DNA of 64,000 bases, from NCBI GenBank assembly GCA_009192285.1, contig WBVU01000003.1, positions 5,363,973-5,427,972 on the forward strand, given 5' to 3'. Under the pieces are notes generated by a model. The model was not told the origin of the DNA, did not search any database, and saw only the letters and a program-made list of their open reading frames with translations. The stretch comes from Morchella semilibera (lineage: Eukaryota; Ascomycota; Pezizomycetes; Pezizales; Morchellaceae). A program made the position numbers and the translations under genes. Below are positions 12,063 through 23,022 of this stretch, in pieces. Within the stretch, counting starts at the first letter, position 1. Each line of letters opens with the position of its first letter.

Positions 12063-15000
12063 ATGGATGGGAATCAATTAGTCGTAACTTGTTCAATTTC
12101 TCAAAATAAAGACTCTTTCATTCCATCATATGCTCTTATTGATACTGGCGCCTCAGGATACGCGTTCATAGATAAGGACTTCGTATGCCACCACAAACTT
12201 AAAACTATTCCCCTTATTCTCCCTCGACACATAGACGTAATAGACGGTAGACCTATCGAATCAGGAAAGGTCACCCATAAAGTCATCCTCAGTCTCGATA
12301 TCAATGGCCACAGAGAGGACGCCCCCTTCTTTGTCACTCAACTAGGTCATTACCCTATAGTTATGGGCCTTCCTTGGATGCGCAGGCATGCAACAACGAT
12401 ACTACCTGCCGATAACGAAATACAATTCAATTCTTCAAGCTGCATAAAGAATTGTTCCCTTACTCATACCAAGATTATTGCTAAAGGGATCTCTATTGAA
12501 CCTCCCGCTAAATCAATAACAAATATTTCCGTCATTACTTCCTACGCATTCCATAGACTTATCAACAAGAAAAGAAAAGGAATGAAACTCTACTCCACTA
12601 CGCTTAAAGCCCTCGACGATCTCCTGGCCCAGACGCCTAAGGACCCCCGAGCACTCGTCCCCGTCGAACATCATCAATATTTACATCTTCTCAGTGAACC
12701 GAACGCCTCCAAACTCCCTCCTCATCGTACCGAATACGATCTTTCTATTGATATACAGGAAGGGAAAACTGTACCGTTCGGACCCATGTACGGGATGACT
12801 CGATTGGAACTCCAGGCACTCAGGGATTATCTAGCGGAGTATCTATCCAATGGACGGATTCGACATAGCACCTCTCCCGCAGGCTCCCCGGTACTGTTTG
12901 TCAAAAAGGCTGATGGCTCCCTTCGACTTTGTGTTGATTATAGAAAGTTGAACGCAGTAACGGTGAAGAATCGACATCCCCTTCCATTAACACCAGAGAC
13001 GTTTATGGGTATTTCCTCCGCCAAGTACTTTACCAAGTTAGATCTCCGTAATGGATATCATCAGTTGAGAATCAGGGAAGGAGACGAGTGGAAAACAGCA
13101 TTCAGGACGCGGTATGGACACTTTGAATATACCGTTATGCCCTTTGGGTTAACCAACGCCCCCGCTGCATTCCAACATTGGGTCAACGATATGCTTCGCC
13201 CTCATCTCGATCACTTTGCAACTGCATATCTTGATGATATACTTATATACTCGGCCACCCTTGAAGAACATAAAGAACACGTCGACAAGGTCCTTCGGAT
13301 ACTCGATAAAAATCAGGTTCATCTTAAACCAGAGAAATGCGAATGGCATGTCAAAGAGACTATGTATCTCGGTTTTGTTCTCACACCCGAAGGGATCAAG
13401 ATGGACGAGTCTAAAGTGGCTACCATAAGGAATTGGGAAACCCCCACTTGCCTGAAAGATGTACAAGAATTCCTAGGGTTCGCGAATTTCTATCGACGAT
13501 TTATCTACGCGTACTCAAGGGTAGTATCTCCTCTGACCGCTCTAACAAAGACAGGAGTGGTATTCAAATGGACAGACAAGACGGAAAAAGCGTTTCAGGA
13601 TCTTAAGTTCGCATTTACCACCGCTCCTATTCTTAGACATTTCGACCCCGATCGGGAAATTATTGTGGAAACAGACGCCTCCGACTATGTCTCGGCCGCC
13701 ATTATGTCACAGAGGGATGACGAAGGAATCCTGCACCCAGTCGCCTTTTTCTCCAAGAAACATACACCAGCGGAATGCAATTACGAGATATATGATAAAG
13801 AATTACTGGCAATTATTCGGGGATTTGAGGAATGGCGCTATTTTCTAGAAACAGCCTCATATCCTATCAAAGTCTTAACAGATCATAGGAATCTTGAATA
13901 CTTTATGTCAACCAAGCTACTAAATCGTCGGCAAACCCGCTGGTCAGAATTTTTATCACGTTTCGACTTTGTTATTCAGTTCCGTCCAGGAAAACAAGGA
14001 GGAAAGCCGGATGCACTCACCAGGCGATCAGGGGATCTCCCTAAGGAGGGGGATGAACGCCTCGCGTATCAGTATCAGACCGTGCTGAAGAGAAAAAATT
14101 TGGATAATAAGCTAAGTTTGTTGGCGGGTTCTTTGGCAAATGAACCCGCTGAAGGAGCGTCCACTGTTCAGGAATTATTTACGAAAGCTTACCAAGAAGA
14201 CAGTTTTCCGGGCAAGGTACTTACGATGCTAAAAGATGGAACGAGACAATCGAAACAAATTTCACTCGCCGAATGCGCGGAAAACGAAGACGGACTCCTT
14301 CTTTATCGACGCAAACTCTTCGTACCAGAATACGAGGAGTTACAACTTAGACTTCTCCAGGAATATCACGATAAACCATCAGCAGGACACCCGGGTAGAG
14401 CAAAGACCCTAGAGTTACTTAGTCGCGAATACTATTGGCCGAACATGCGGAAATATACTGACCGCTATGTCATGAATTGTCAAATCTGCCGCCGAAGCAA
14501 AGCAAATCGCAATGCCCCTCAAGGAGTTCTTCGCCCCCTCTCAGTTCCTAAAGCACCATGGACGGACGTTTCAATGGACTTCGTCACAGGATTACCGCTT
14601 AGCAATAACTATAATGCCATTCTCGTCGTCGTTGATAGGCTCACCAAAATGAGACACTTTATTCCATGCACTGAAGAATCAGGAGCTCGGGACGTTGCCC
14701 GAATGTATTTAGAGAACGTTTGGAAGCTACATGGCCTACCGGAAAAGATAGTCTCAGATCGCGGTACACAGTTTACCTCAGACTTTTGGAAGTCACTATG
14801 CGAGCGCCTCGAAATTTCTTCTCGTTATTCTACCGCGTTCCACCCTCAGACAGATGGTCAGACTGAAAGAATTAATGCTATTATGGAGCAATATCTTCGC
14901 AGCTATGTGGACTATCAACAGGACAACTGGGCTACTTATCTACCCATGGCGGAGTTCGCGACCAACAACCATGTTTCTGAGTCAACCAAGCTTTCGCCCT

Positions 15001-15629
15001 TTGAAGCCAACTATGGTCGTCATCCTCGAATGAACTTTGGTCCTTTACGACACGGCACTACCACCAACGAGGACCAGGCTAACACCATGGCAAGAGATAT
15101 GTCAGAAGTGTTTGACTTCCTCCGGGCGGAGATGTTTAGAGCTCAACGGATACAGGAAGAATCGGCCAATGCAAGTCGTATTCCGGCACCACGATATATG
15201 ATAGGGGATAAGGTATGGCTGTCTACTCGTAATTTGTTAACAAAGAGACCGTCGAAGAAATTGGACTGGAAGCAAGTCGGACCCTACCCGATCTCTCGCG
15301 TCGTCAGCCCCTACGCCTATGAACTTACATTGCCCTCGTCGATGAAGGTTCATCCAGTGTTTCATGTTTCGCTACTTTCACCTGCTGTCAACGATCCTGT
15401 ACCAGGTCAATTACAAATACCTCCACCCCCCGTCGAGATCGAAGGCGAACAAGAGTGGGAAGTTGATGCTATTTTGGACTCACGAAAACAACGTGGAAGA
15501 CTTGAATATCTCGTTCGATACACCGGTTACGACGAGCCATCATGGCAACCCTACGGCGATGTGGATAACTCCCCTGAGTTAGTTAAAGATTTTCATGAAC
15601 GATATCCACGCAAGCCTAAGAGGACTTAG
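12063..15629 (+). CDS. Pol of the chromovirus
   Basis: 1,188-residue polyprotein. Domains in order: aspartic protease (LIDTGASGYAF, about residues 27-37), reverse transcriptase (about 230-430, active site YLDD in FATAYLDDILIY), RNase H (VETDASDY and LTDHRNLEYF), integrase with an HHCC zinc motif (about 770-820, including CQICRR) and a DDE core (VVVDRLTKM, SDRGTQF), and a C-terminal chromodomain with WEVDAILDSR and YLVRYTGY. The chromodomain places it in the chromovirus branch, whose integrases are known to target modified chromatin. The order PR-RT-RH-IN is Ty3/gypsy, not Copia. The ORF is open throughout. Confidence 0.93.
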   Translation: MDGNQLVVTCSISQNKDSFIPSYALIDTGASGYAFIDKDFVCHHKLKTIPLILPRHIDVIDGRPIESGKVTHKVILSLDINGHREDAPFFVTQLGHYPIVMGLPWMRRHATTILPADNEIQFNSSSCIKNCSLTHTKIIAKGISIEPPAKSITNISVITSYAFHRLINKKRKGMKLYSTTLKALDDLLAQTPKDPRALVPVEHHQYLHLLSEPNASKLPPHRTEYDLSIDIQEGKTVPFGPMYGMTRLELQALRDYLAEYLSNGRIRHSTSPAGSPVLFVKKADGSLRLCVDYRKLNAVTVKNRHPLPLTPETFMGISSAKYFTKLDLRNGYHQLRIREGDEWKTAFRTRYGHFEYTVMPFGLTNAPAAFQHWVNDMLRPHLDHFATAYLDDILIYSATLEEHKEHVDKVLRILDKNQVHLKPEKCEWHVKETMYLGFVLTPEGIKMDESKVATIRNWETPTCLKDVQEFLGFANFYRRFIYAYSRVVSPLTALTKTGVVFKWTDKTEKAFQDLKFAFTTAPILRHFDPDREIIVETDASDYVSAAIMSQRDDEGILHPVAFFSKKHTPAECNYEIYDKELLAIIRGFEEWRYFLETASYPIKVLTDHRNLEYFMSTKLLNRRQTRWSEFLSRFDFVIQFRPGKQGGKPDALTRRSGDLPKEGDERLAYQYQTVLKRKNLDNKLSLLAGSLANEPAEGASTVQELFTKAYQEDSFPGKVLTMLKDGTRQSKQISLAECAENEDGLLLYRRKLFVPEYEELQLRLLQEYHDKPSAGHPGRAKTLELLSREYYWPNMRKYTDRYVMNCQICRRSKANRNAPQGVLRPLSVPKAPWTDVSMDFVTGLPLSNNYNAILVVVDRLTKMRHFIPCTEESGARDVARMYLENVWKLHGLPEKIVSDRGTQFTSDFWKSLCERLEISSRYSTAFHPQTDGQTERINAIMEQYLRSYVDYQQDNWATYLPMAEFATNNHVSESTKLSPFEANYGRHPRMNFGPLRHGTTTNEDQANTMARDMSEVFDFLRAEMFRAQRIQEESANASRIPAPRYMIGDKVWLSTRNLLTKRPSKKLDWKQVGPYPISRVVSPYAYELTLPSSMKVHPVFHVSLLSPAVNDPVPGQLQIPPPPVEIEGEQEWEVDAILDSRKQRGRLEYLVRYTGYDEPSWQPYGDVDNSPELVKDFHERYPRKPKRT

Positions 15630-15652
15630 GCCTCAGAGGGGGACCTAATATC

Positions 15653-16101
15653 TATCACGGCGTGGAACATGGTCTAGCGGTGTTGCGGGAAGAGGGATTA
15701 GTCAGGGATTCTTCTAGGTTCTAGGGGTTTCGGAAGCAGGGGTTCGGTTCGGTAATAGGGTTTCGGGATTAGGAGATAAGGTCGGGTTCGGGGTTACGGG
15801 TCTTGGGGGATTCTATGGGGTTCTGTACAGGGTTATAAGGATGAGTCATCGTGTCGGTATGTGGTGTATATATATGGGTCTGGTTCTCGCTTGTAGATAG
15901 TTCTTTTCCTTTCCTCTTCACGCAACCTTCCTATCTTCAGGAGTTTGTAGTCCGTTAGAATATACTCGGTTCTCTGGTTCTACTTCGTGTCTCGCCTCGC
16001 TCTCATAGTTCCGCCTCGACCCACCTCGGGTACTATATCTTCGTCCCGCCTCGGTAGTGTACCTTGGCTCTCCGCCTAGTCTTTCGCATCGCTCCGTGAT
16101 A
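15653..16101 (+). repeat. Right LTR of the chromovirus
   Basis: Identical by eye to the left LTR over 449 bases and followed directly by the target duplication GGCGT. Preceded by the candidate polypurine tract. Confidence 0.95.
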
Positions 16102-16745
16102 GGCGTACGGGGAAGATTTCGTATGGTGGTGGCGTTTCTTATTTCCTATCTCTTAGCTAGCAGAAGGCGGTCTGCGGTGATGACGTTGATGATGCGGAAG
16201 ATGCGGTGATGATAAGATAAGGCGGAGATCTAGTAGGCGGCAAGAGGTAAAAGGGGCGATGACGTATGTGCTATTAGTAGCTAGAAAAGTGGTGGATTTG
16301 GAGCTAGTTTGGTGAACTAAAGAGAGAGAGAGGGGGGTTGTTGTGGGGCTAAGATTAGGCAACCAGCGTGTAAGCGAGGGCTGAGAGCGCGGCTAGAGAT
16401 TAGCGCGCCTTGGCGATGTTTTGTCACGTGGCGCGTTTGATAGTTCTCTGCTTTGTTTCCTTTCGTTCATCTCCACCTATCATCATCAATAATATCATCA
16501 GTTTCACGTTTCATCGGCTCGATCATAGTTTCGAGCATATGAGCACTGTGAATAGGTAAATCAATCAAATAATCAAAATCATCGTCACTAAAGCCTCTAT
16601 CTAATCTAAACCTCTTTCTCTACCCAAAACCTTCAACCTCGTGTCCGCAGCCACAACGTCAGGAAAGTAGAGTACTGGTAGCACATAGGTTCACACGCGT
16701 CTAGCATCCAGCCCGGCGGTAACCGTAAGTCACCGAGGCCGACAA
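16102..16745 (+). mobile_element. 3' remnant of the old retroelement, probable LTR
   Basis: This continues the tail interrupted by the chromovirus: the words CTTAGCTAGCAGAAGGCGG and GCGGTGATGA echo the 43-bp units left of the insertion. The second half (about 16380-16745) has the composition of an LTR, with a CTCTGCTTTGTTTCC block and a final GCGGTAACCGTAAG, but no matching 5' copy is present in the window. The right boundary is estimated from the fall in GC content beyond 16750. Confidence 0.45.
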
Positions 16746-17542
16746 ATGTGTTTAAGCTTTATAATTTAATTGTTATCCCTTTGCCCGGAAAATACGCCCC
16801 CCACCCCGGCCCCACAAAAGCAAATTTTTGCTGTTATCTCTCTCTTATCATGATCTCCCATATAAAGTCCAATTCCTGTGGGCAGCATTGCCAGACGAAG
16901 GGCACCATACCAGTACTAGCATAACTAGACATTCCGTGTATACATATGTACTAGTAATATTAGCCAGAGCATAATTCTAAAGATAGCATGGAGCACAGTA
17001 CGTTGTGTGTTGGGTATATTGCCTTTAATATTTAATTGACAATCTCAAACTTCCAAAAACGCGCGCGGGGGACACGATCATCGGGTATTAACAGCAATAA
17101 GTTCCTACCCCACTTTGAGATGAGGTTACACCGATGTTCAATGAGAGACAGGATCGCTGACGGATGGCGTTGAGGAGAAGACCGTTTCCTGCCCAGGCGT
17201 TTTTTGGCACAGTATGTACTTTTCTTTTTCTTTTTTTCTTTTTAGGGTTTCTCCGTACGCTAACATCTGAGGAAAGACCCAACTGTATGTACTACATATC
17301 AGTGAAACACTGGGGCACGGGAACGGAGAACCTGGAACGTTGAAGTTTTGGAGATCACCGAACGATCTTATCGCCAAAAGCACACAACAATAATTATAAC
17401 CCCCTAGAACGGCATTACATGCAGTTTATTAGTGATCCAAACTAGCCTCAAACAGAAGGATGATCCTTGAAGGACTTGACTTAAAATCCAACGTCCAACC
17501 ATACTTAACACAACCGCAAGTACGGGCCTTTACTTAGTCGAT

Positions 17543-17662
17543 GTCCTCGTATCTTCCTGGCGTTTATAAAGAGGGACCACTATTACATACCATACTAAAT
17601 CTTAGACTTAGCGTATTTTGTAACAATGGCCCCTTTTTACAAACGTCAGGAAATACGAGGAC
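17543..17662. mobile_element. Foldback MITE, TCGTATTTC family
   Basis: Arms of about 37 bases: GTCCTCGTATCTTCCTGGCG at the left is mirrored by CGTCAGGAAATACGAGGAC at the right, and the pairing continues to the inner AGAGGGACCA / TGGCCCCTTTT words. The outer arm sequence (CTCGTATTTC..CTGACGTTTG) recurs at 59871-59996, so this is a dispersed family. No coding capacity. Confidence 0.75.
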
Positions 17663-18891
17663 GTACTTAATGGTGTACAGCAGTAAACACAGCGATATAT
17701 ATGCCTGCTTTGGTAAAGCGCCACCAACACTTGGTGTTTGTACCCTCAAGGCATTCCATCACTTATTACCTGTTGCTGTACAGTTGGACTTGGCTATAAA
17801 AACACAAATGTGGATGTGAGTTTCTCGTCTAGCAAGATTCGGCGCAGAGTCCGGTCAAGGTTTTTCTCACACATGTATGTAGCGAGATTTCTTAAGCGGA
17901 ATATATATTAATACTGGTCAATACATGTATGTACTTGCGGTGAAATTAAATATTGTCTCTCTCGCACGGTATATAGCAGCTGACCTCACCACAATAGTTC
18001 AAGTGGGGTATAATTATTTTTGGGTGGGGAATTGACTGTGGCTTGGCTCCAATACACTCGGACTGAGCTAGTGGTTAATTGTGGTTTTGTAGGGTCTCGA
18101 TCAAGTCTGGTGGGGTTGAAATATGGTTTCCAGTGCAGTAATATATTAATAGTAATTATAACTGGGACAAGAAAATGACTTTTAACGGTAACAACCTCTG
18201 ACTCGCTACTATTAAAAACTGCACCAAATTAGGTCTCTAGAGCTTGCACCCAGCTTCAGGTTCTTCTACCTGACCCGAGTATGTATGTACCCTGTAAAAA
18301 CATCCGCGATTACAACAAACAAAATATTTCGGTCCCTTCAGGAGGGTTGTGATAGACGGCACTATAGGGATATGTAACTATAAAATGTCTTTGCAGTCAC
18401 TCTTATCTGGTTGTTTATATCACGATTTGAACTCGTGAGCTTCGAGATTGGGGTGCCAAAACTTTGCGGATGCGGCTGTACATGTAGTTCTATGAATTAA
18501 GAAATAAAGCCCCGGGATGCAATTGCTACACTCAATACAGCTACATTCTCGGGCACTTCATAAATCTCAGATACCGAGAACCTCAGGAACTGGGATATTA
18601 GGTCAAATGCCTGTTGAGCCTCAATCGGCAGAGCCAAGCGTCCCAGTCCGAGATTCTGCGGTATGCAGCACCTCTTGTGCCACTTAGTCGCGGCAGACGC
18701 ACATGGCCTACAGCCGCGAACGGAGCAATTAACCTGTCTCAGGCGGTGTGCTATGTTAACTCGCTTAACTCTTCCGGGCCCGGCCCGAGTGATTACCCAT
18801 GTCGCTTAACCATAGAAATCCGGGGTACCGGTAGCTCCATACATATATGTATCCTGTGTGCTATTATTTGTGCCCTGGAAGGGAAGGTGGT

Positions 18892-19007
18892 TAGTCTCGT
18901 CCCCAGACCCCATCGATATTTATTATTTTTTATTGTTCAATACCGGATGGACTAATAAAAATACAAAAATACTAACCACACCAAAATAGGGGATGGGCAC
19001 GAGACTA
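18892..19007. mobile_element. Foldback element, TAGTCTCGT arms
   Basis: The left arm TAGTCTCGTCCCCAGACCCC pairs imperfectly with the right arm GGGATGGGCACGAGACTA around an AT-rich loop of about 75 bases. A similar word (CCAAAATAGGAACGGGTATG) occurs near 37222, possibly a remnant of another copy. Confidence 0.55.
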
Positions 19008-20154
19008 GAAGGTGGTCTTGTATGTAATGATTTGAGTATTTACAGCTGTACATTTAGTAATTACATGTAGTAGAAGCTCGATTGAGTGGGTACATGTAGT
19101 ATACATGTATCTAAGATTACATGTACATGTACCTTGCTTATACTAGCTACATGGGGCCCAGCCGCCGAATATTTAAAACTACAATCAACGACTGCAGTAC
19201 TGATCAGTAGATATATATGCCACAAAGAGCAGGATCCAACTATCAACACTTCTCCATATCAATCAAGTCTCGCCTAGCCTAGGCATGGATGAGAGGATCT
19301 TCTTTCTACCCGCCAGTACTGTAATAATAATCTGCACCGCCTCCGCCAATTAGGGGTAATGTGCAATTCCCGTTTTTGGAACAATAGGCTGAAAGGAGTA
19401 AAGTACCCCTGCCCGAAAGGGACCGAAATATCGCAATATATGCAATAATTATATAGCTATTATCGAGGCTTTTCTCATTGGAAGGAATCAGGAATCATAA
19501 TCTACTACAGCTTTCACATGGAGAGCATTCGGGTCGGAATAGGGTTCTCCCGAGATATCCTTATTATATTTCTCTACTGACTCTACACCAATAGTACTTG
19601 TGCATAACCAGGCCTCTTATATGTCCTTCTGCAATGGGCCCCACGGTACTAATACATATATTTCAATGAGTAATCGCATATATACTCGTACATAGACCCA
19701 CACCATCCAGATTCGTGGTACCTGGGCGTACCGACAAGAACTTATGTATGTAGGTACACATGTATTACGCGCAATGCATGCCTCACGATTGGTACCGAGT
19801 CCACGAGTCTAGCCATCTATATCGTAAGAACTGGGGAAAGAGGAAGCCATTTAGTAGTCGGTTTGGCCCCTTGCGGCCGGATAAAAAACATTTCCTCTGC
19901 ACACCAGCGGCAGTGGTGCTGTTTATCGGGCGCGGTAGGAGGGATTACTACTGGTCGACAGGGTTGTACCCTCATGGATTATATGGGTTGAGATGAAAGG
20001 GCAGGTACCACACGACGCCTGCATAAACAAATGTCGGTATGGGGTACTATACGATCGATAAAAGTTGAACTTGAGTGTAAATTTGCAGCCTCTGGCTAAT
20101 CTTACCTGTAAATTATAGGAACGCGTGTGTCAGCCTGGTACTGTTAATGTATGA

Positions 20155-20161
20155 TATAAAG
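20155..20161 (+). promoter_or_regulatory. Candidate TATA box of the tyrosinase gene
   Basis: TATAAAG, 168 bases upstream of the tyrosinase ATG and followed by a pyrimidine-rich stretch. Confidence 0.4.
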
Positions 20162-20328
20162 ACTGCCTGCCAGTGTACGTACGTCTTGTGGAATTCATTC
20201 AATTCTTTCACTGGTACCATCCTCATCACTGTACTTTTTTCTTTACCTCTGTACCACTAAGACCCGATCAATTCTCCTTTCTCCCCATAAAAGACTCAAT
20301 ATAATTGATACTCGAAATCACCGGTAAA

Positions 20329-21652
20329 ATGGCAAATTTCAGATTCACCGCCCTCGTCTGGGGATCGCTTTTCGTTTTTGCCCTTCTGCAGCTCTCAGAG
20401 GCAGCGGCAATAAGCAAATGCTCCTCTCCAATCGTCCGCAAAGAATGGTATTGCAGCCCCCCCTCCCTTCCCCCTCCCCCTTTGCCTTTCCCTCTTATAA
20501 CCTACTAATACATGATGTACACATAGGCGTGCACTCACATCTAAGCAGCAGCAGAAATACATATCTGCCGTAAAATGTCTCCAAAAAATACCTGCAAAGA
20601 CTTGCGCTGCAGTCCCCGGAGCTATCAGTCGATTCGATGATTTCCAGGGCGTGCACATTCGCCAGACCGACTATATCCACTTTGTCGTAAGAAACCCTCG
20701 CCCCCGTATGATAAACCAGCTTCTCCTTTACTAAACACTCTGTCCTCTCTTCACAGGGTCACTTCCAAGCCTGGCACCGATATTATGTCGCCACATATGA
20801 AAAATCACTCCGTGACGAATGCGGGTACACTGGCGCGCAACCGTAACCCCCCCCCCCCCCCATTACCCCCAATACGACTATAGTGCTTACTGGAGAATAT
20901 AGTTATTGGGACTGGACACTCGACACCGCCAGCAACGCCACATTCCTCGCCTCTCCCGTCCTTGCTTCTGATGCCTTTGGTGGCAATGGACCATACATCG
21001 AGAACGGCACCATTGTCGGGCTTGAAGGCATCCCAGGACGTACCGGCGGTGGCTGTGTACCCAATGGAGCGTTCAAAGATCTTGAGCTACATCTCGGGCC
21101 TGGCACAAATATGGAGCGAAACAACCAGTGCCTCACCCGTGATATCGCCTTCCCGGTAGTTCTAAATGTCCTGACGGCGGCGTCGGTGGACAAGGCGCTC
21201 AAGGCAGAGAACTACCAGGCGTTTGACATCCAGACGGAGGGTGGAACTACCTTTGAGACCTTCACCTACCATGCTGGTGGGCATCTTGGGGTCGGGGGTG
21301 CCTATGGAACAATTGCAGATCTCTATGCTAGCCCTGGGGGTGAGTTTGATTGCTCCCATTCCTTATAATTGGAGTGATGTGTGTACTGACTTGTGCCCTA
21401 GACCCACTGTTCTACCTCCATCACGCGAACATGGACCGTATCTGGTGGATGTGGCAGAGTAAGAACCTGACTGCGAGGTTGAAGGACATCGCGGGACCCA
21501 TCAATAAGTTTGGATACCCCTTCAGCAACGACACTTCTGGTGGAAACGTCACACTCGACTTTCAGATCCACCTCAACGAGCTCGGGGGGAATGTCACTCT
21601 GGAGCAGGTGATGAACATCAAGGGCGGAGAGCTGTGCTACGACTACGCGTAG
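20329..21652 (+). CDS. Secreted short tyrosinase (catechol oxidase-like)
   Basis: Type-3 copper oxidase that oxidises phenols to o-quinones, as in melanin formation. Proposed exons are 20329-20447, 20527-20686, 20757-20842, 20903-21339 and 21402-21652, giving 350 residues with all phases consistent. The protein starts MANFRFTALVWGSLFVFALL, a signal peptide ending near AEAA-like residues 24-27. CuA histidines are H83, H91 and H100 (HFVGHFQAWH), and PYWDWT follows. CuB has H245 and H249 (YHAGGHLGVGG) and H274/H275 (DPLFYLHHANMDR). The family's long form carries a C-terminal lid domain of about 150-200 residues; this one ends about 75 residues after CuB, so it belongs to the short secreted class described in ascomycetes. 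Potential N-glycosylation sites are present (NVT, NDT). The third intron contains a C-run. It converges on the cysteine-rich gene array downstream. Confidence 0.9.
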
Positions 21653-23022
21653 ATAGATATATTAGATGTATATGGGGCAACGGTGCAACGAGATAATATG
21701 TAATGGTATATGGTATGTGGTATCGGGCATAATGGTTTCGGATATGTGGTGGGCGGGGGGCTCGGTAGGGTCCAAGCTGGGAGATCTAAAACCCTGTATA
21801 TATATATATACAGGGGTTTACTGTGAATACTGTACTTTAGTTATTTGAGCATGAAAGGGGAGTGTATAGTACGTGTGCATTGTATACTAGCAATATCTTA
21901 CTAAAAACCAAAAGAAATTTTTTCTATGGTAACTCACGATATTCAGATACCTGACCCTTTTGACCACCGCGAAGACGAACAGGAGCCATGATAGGATGCG
22001 GGCCAACATTAACAGCTACTACCTGCTAGGAATAGGGATAAGGGCTTCCTTAATAGAAAGTATGATTACTGAAAGGAGTGAATTGATTATTGATTCTATG
22101 GTGATTATCCAAAGTGGATATCATAGAAACGAAACAAAGAAAAATATCTGTATACGGAAAGAGATGTCCATAAAGAGAAAGCAAAGATATCCCGATAAGG
22201 AAAGAATGAGACCAAATAGGGGAAGATAAAGAAACAAAGACTTTATTCTTTTATCTGGAGACATATTCCAGCCTATTCCAGCACTACCTACAACTTATAT
22301 GTCATGAACAGAGGGTACGCGTGTGTTTTGTTATCCCTGCCTCCTAATTTCCGAGACATTGCATCCTACTTGAAAGAGAGGGTACGAGGTAACGCAAGTA
22401 CAAGGTTGGATACGCGCAGCATTGTGCACCCGTTAATCAGGTCTATTAAATTTCTTCGCTAGCAGGCGGGGTTTGATGGGTGGGGGGTGCTGGGGCGGTG
22501 GTGAGTGGTGGGGCCGCTCTGAATGCCGCATGTAGAGTAGAGTCTGCAGATCTGTGACAGCAATTGCCAAGGATCGATGGACGAGTGATATTCCGTGAGT
22601 TCATAACATAGCCAACATGTAGCAAGAGGGCGATTACAAGTGCGTGTAAGTGCTTGTACTTGTATATATCACTATCACACGTGTATTCTATGCCACATTT
22701 ACAAGTATACAGTTAATTCATAAAGTACACCTCAATCCGGTCACCTTATAGCTATCGAATTTGGGATTCTTGTATTAATTTCTTGCTACTTTAATTCTAC
22801 CAGTACATATATAAGCTCACTAGGCTATTGATACGAACTAGATATCGGTATAGAGATTAACAGGGGACAAAAAGGAAAAAGAAGAGAAGCCCAAAGCAAA
22901 GAAGAAGAAGAAGAAGAAGAAAGAGCTAGAAGAAAGAGTTAGAAGAGAAAACAAGAAGTAGAATTTCATTGATTAATTCCTAAAATAAAGAGCACCACAG
23001 ACCCACCACCACGACTCCCGCA
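21653..23022. other. Intergenic region with possible LTR-like block
   Basis: No gene. About 21960-22295 is a purine-rich block bounded by related words (ACTACCTGCTAGGAATAGG near 22018 and CCTATTCCAGCACTACCTAC near 22272). It could be a degenerate solo LTR or foldback, but no clear ends or target duplication were found. A (GAA)n run lies at 22902-22922. Confidence 0.4.

Larger units (their letters stand above)
10069..16101 (+). mobile_element. Complete Ty3/gypsy chromovirus with identical LTRs
   Basis: A 6,033-bp element with LTRs at 10069-10517 and 15653-16101, each 449 bases, bounded by TATCACGG and CCGTGATA and identical as far as the eye can compare. The 5-base target duplication GGCGT lies at 10064-10068 and 16102-16106. 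A gag ORF and a pol ORF fill the interior, and a purine-rich stretch (AGAGGGGGA, near 15636) precedes the right LTR as a candidate polypurine tract. It looks whole, with no break seen. Identical LTRs imply a very recent insertion. It lies in the tail of an older retroelement. Confidence 0.95.
16746..20154. other. AT-rich intergenic region with foldback elements
   Basis: No convincing gene. Open frames here (for example near 18614-18955 and 19760-19996) lack recognisable motifs or plausible splice partners. The stretch holds foldback elements at 17543-17662 and 18892-19007, a degenerate foldback near 17170-17335, and a cluster of five TACATGTA palindromes between 19062 and 19131. Confidence 0.6.

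Noticed and set aside
18405-18490. tRNA-like word GAGTTCAAATC on the minus strand
   Set aside because: No cloverleaf could be drawn; probably chance or a very old relic.
21960-22295. Possible solo LTR
   Set aside because: Related words at both ends, but no clear TG...CA termini or target duplication; kept only as a note in the spacer entry.
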